Origin: Acidobacteriota bacterium
GTDB lineage: Bacteria; Acidobacteriota; Terriglobia; Acidiferrales; UBA7541
Direction: 5' to 3'
Length of the DNA: 64,000 bases
NCBI GenBank assembly: GCA_003167215.1
Contig: PMTV01000014.1
Span: forward strand, 236,287-300,286
The first letter of the stretch is position 1, and every line of letters begins with the position of its first letter. The notes beneath the pieces are model-generated. The model was not told the DNA's origin, made no database searches, and saw only the letters and a list, made by a program, of their open reading frames with translations. Below, piece by piece: positions 62,167 through 64,000 of the stretch. The translations under genes were made by a program, and so were the position numbers.

Positions 62167-62743
62167 GATTCAGTCCACCACGGACAGCATCAACACCGTA
62201 TATGGCATCGTGTGGCGGATGACGCCTTCCATTTACCTAGTCGCTTGGATAGTCATGGCCATTGGCTACACGTATAGCGGCGCCATGAAAATGACGAGTC
62301 TGTCATGGTGCGATGGCAGCGCTTTGGAACGGATACTCTCAAACCCTTTGGCGAGGCCCGGAAATCTTCGGCTCTGCCTCCTCGCGCTTCCGCCTGTATT
62401 GTTGAAGAGCGCCACATGGGGTAGCCTTGGATTGGAAATTGCATTTGCGCCGCTGGCGTTGTTTCGGCGAGCTCGCCCATGGATTTGGAGCGCTATGCTG
62501 TCCCTCCATCTTGGCCTGCTGCTTCTAATCTCGTTTCCCGACCTGACCGCTGGAATGGTTCTTCTCCACCTATTTACGTTCAACCCCGCTTGGCTCCGCT
62601 GTGGCCGCCGTTTCGAACGAATTTTACATCCCCGGCTTTGGCACGGGACGCGACGCGAGTGCCTCTGTAGTCCTCGCGACGTTGATTCCAATTGGCGAAT
62701 AGAGAGGCTCATTGTCGTCGGTAAAGAGGAACTCCACGCCTGA
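62165..62743 (+). CDS. Truncated HTTM-like membrane protein
   Basis: A hydrophobic protein of about 192 residues from the ATG giving MIQSTTDSINTVYGIVWRM. The stretches YTYSGAMKMTSLSWCDGSALERILSNPLARPG, GLEIAFAPLALFRRARPWIWSAMLSLHLGLLLLISFPDLTAGMVLLHLFTFNPAWL fit the HTTM (gamma-carboxylase-like) membrane family, but the first helices usual in that family are missing. The 5' end touches the barrel remnant on the other strand. No Shine-Dalgarno is clear. It is likely a decayed gene. Confidence 0.55.
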   Translation: MIQSTTDSINTVYGIVWRMTPSIYLVAWIVMAIGYTYSGAMKMTSLSWCDGSALERILSNPLARPGNLRLCLLALPPVLLKSATWGSLGLEIAFAPLALFRRARPWIWSAMLSLHLGLLLLISFPDLTAGMVLLHLFTFNPAWLRCGRRFERILHPRLWHGTRRECLCSPRDVDSNWRIERLIVVGKEELHA

Positions 62744-62889
62744 TTACCGCAGCGCTAATCGAATACTGACCCACTAGCTACAAAGCCGCCATCCGTAGCG
62801 AGGAACACCTTCCGAGCCGACAGTGGTATAAAAGTCCTGCGAGTCCCCTTGCGCGAAAGCATCAGCCACTGCTCGCAGCCCGTGAACGC

Positions 62890-64000
62890 ATGAGCGTCTC
62901 TTTGTCGAATCCGGTGAAGTATCTTCGAGGCGTCGGCCCGCATCGCGCCGCAATCCTCGAAGAGCGCGGCTTGCCCACCGTCGGCGATTTGCTCGGCTAT
63001 CTTCCCTTCCGTTACGAAGACCGCATCCGTTTCACGCCCATCGCGGAAGTTATTCCCGGCCAGGTGCACACCATCCTCGCGGAAGTCACCGCCGGCGGAG
63101 GCGGCACGGTACGCTTCGCGCGCGGCCGCGCCGCAATTTTCCACGCTTCGTTTCGCGACGGTTCCGGCACTCTCCACGCCCGCTTCTTCCACGGCGCATA
63201 CCTCGAAGCCACCATGAAAGAAGGCCGCCGTTTCGTTCTGCACGGAAAAGTGGACGTGGACCCTTATCGCCCCGCTCGCCTTGAAATGGTGAATCCGCAA
63301 ATCGAATCCGTAGGCGCCGCCGAAACCGCCGCAACCGATTCCACCGAAGTGGGCCGTATCGTCCCAATCTACGAAGCACTCGGCGGCATCAGCTCGCGAA
63401 TGCTCCGCCGCATTATTTACACCGTACTAAACAATTTCGACGGAAATATTCCTGACGCGCTCCCCCCCGAAATCCGTGAACGTTATCGCTTTCCATCTCG
63501 GCGCGATGCCCTGCTCTACGCGCACTTCCCTCCCAAGAATGAAAGCATCGAGTTGCTGAACAGTTTTCGCAGCCCCGCGCAAACGCGTCTGATCTTCGAA
63601 GAGTTTTTCTACTACCAACTCGCCCTCGCTCTCCGCCGTTCGCGCGATCACGCTCAAAAAGGCATCGCCATGCGCGTCCGCGAGGAACAAATCCGCGGCG
63701 CCGTGAAGCGCATCCTTCCATTCAAGCCAACCGCCGCCCAAAAACGCGTCCTCGTCGAAATCGCCGCAGATCTTGAGCGCCCCTATCCCATGCACCGCCT
63801 CCTCGAAGGCGATGTCGGCAGCGGCAAAACAATCGTCGCGTTCGAAGCCGCCACCATCGTGATTGAAAACGGCTACCAGGTCGCCCTCATGGCGCCCACG
63901 GAAATTCTTGCCGCGCAGCATTATCTTTCCGCCCGCCGCATCTTTAAGAATGCGGGTTACGGCGTCGAACTGATCGTAAGCGGCAGATCGAAATCAGTAA
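62890..64000 (+). CDS. recG: ATP-dependent DNA helicase RecG, 5' part
   Basis: Branch-migration helicase for stalled forks. The frame runs 370 codons to the window edge without a stop. It starts MSVSLSNPVKYLRGVGPHRAAILEERGLPTVGDLLGYLPFRYEDR, the RecG wedge N-terminus, and continues with an OB-fold (ASFRDGSGTLHARFFHGAYL), IVPIYEALGGISSRMLRR and the DEAD-type core: Walker A GDVGSGKT near residue 304 and APTEILAAQH about 335. The C-terminal helicase half lies outside. Its codon use follows neighbours. Confidence 0.95.
   Translation, partial: MSVSLSNPVKYLRGVGPHRAAILEERGLPTVGDLLGYLPFRYEDRIRFTPIAEVIPGQVHTILAEVTAGGGGTVRFARGRAAIFHASFRDGSGTLHARFFHGAYLEATMKEGRRFVLHGKVDVDPYRPARLEMVNPQIESVGAAETAATDSTEVGRIVPIYEALGGISSRMLRRIIYTVLNNFDGNIPDALPPEIRERYRFPSRRDALLYAHFPPKNESIELLNSFRSPAQTRLIFEEFFYYQLALALRRSRDHAQKGIAMRVREEQIRGAVKRILPFKPTAAQKRVLVEIAADLERPYPMHRLLEGDVGSGKTIVAFEAATIVIENGYQVALMAPTEILAAQHYLSARRIFKNAGYGVELIVSGRSKSV

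Noticed and set aside
1-64000. tRNA, rRNA, CRISPR, insertion sequences or prophage
   Set aside because: No cloverleaf-like sequence, direct-repeat array, transposase or phage gene was recognised in any part of the window.

Overview
The window reads as a chromosomal segment of a Gram-negative bacterium, most likely an acidobacterium. This is inference, not a database result. The supporting signs are an outer-membrane assembly block (bamA, ompH/skp, lolCD), DUF4097 proteins, very large secreted FG-GAP, TIG and YVTN beta-propeller proteins, and Ala/Arg-rich codon use at about 58-60% GC. No tRNA, rRNA, CRISPR array, insertion sequence or prophage was seen.

Bases 1-24,500 are mostly metabolic and transport genes. 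They include asnS (3' part), arginase, ddl, a TetR-controlled HlyD/ABC efflux operon with a perfect palindromic operator over its promoter, an unlisted Trm112-type mini-gene, a GH57 glucanotransferase-like enzyme, sufT-like, a 7Fe-type ferredoxin, a TlpA thioredoxin, proline dehydrogenase, trxB, mscL with a C-terminal zinc ribbon, an APC permease with a cytosolic extension, and an iron-transport operon. That operon joins an FTR1 permease fused to a DUF2318 Cys-rich domain with two MacB/FtsX-type permeases and an ATPase.

Bases 24,700-49,000 hold the housekeeping core. A 1097-residue secretin carries a seven-blade FG-GAP propeller inserted inside its secretin domain. On the minus strand follow rimP-nusA-infB-DUF503-rbfA-truB, with an attenuator-like hairpin in the leader, and lysS-lolC-lolD-clpC-bamA-(TIG/YVTN protein)-ompH. 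Three good sigma-70-like promoters were found here (lysS, ompH, rimP), and a perfect 19-bp inverted-repeat terminator separates ompH from the rimP promoter.

Bases 49,000-59,160 form a regulatory island. Two ECF sigma/anti-sigma modules face each other, each followed by DUF4097 envelope proteins, with aroK, a secreted protein and a double-PDZ protein between them. A 17/19-identical element lies immediately 5' of both sigma genes. One anti-sigma factor carries a HEAT-repeat-like domain, and one DUF4097 protein has nine exact 18-residue tandem repeats. From 59,200 on there are small membrane proteins, a probably frameshifted membrane gene, an SDR, remnants of a barrel protein and an HTTM-like protein that suggest rearrangement, and the 5' part of recG running off the window.
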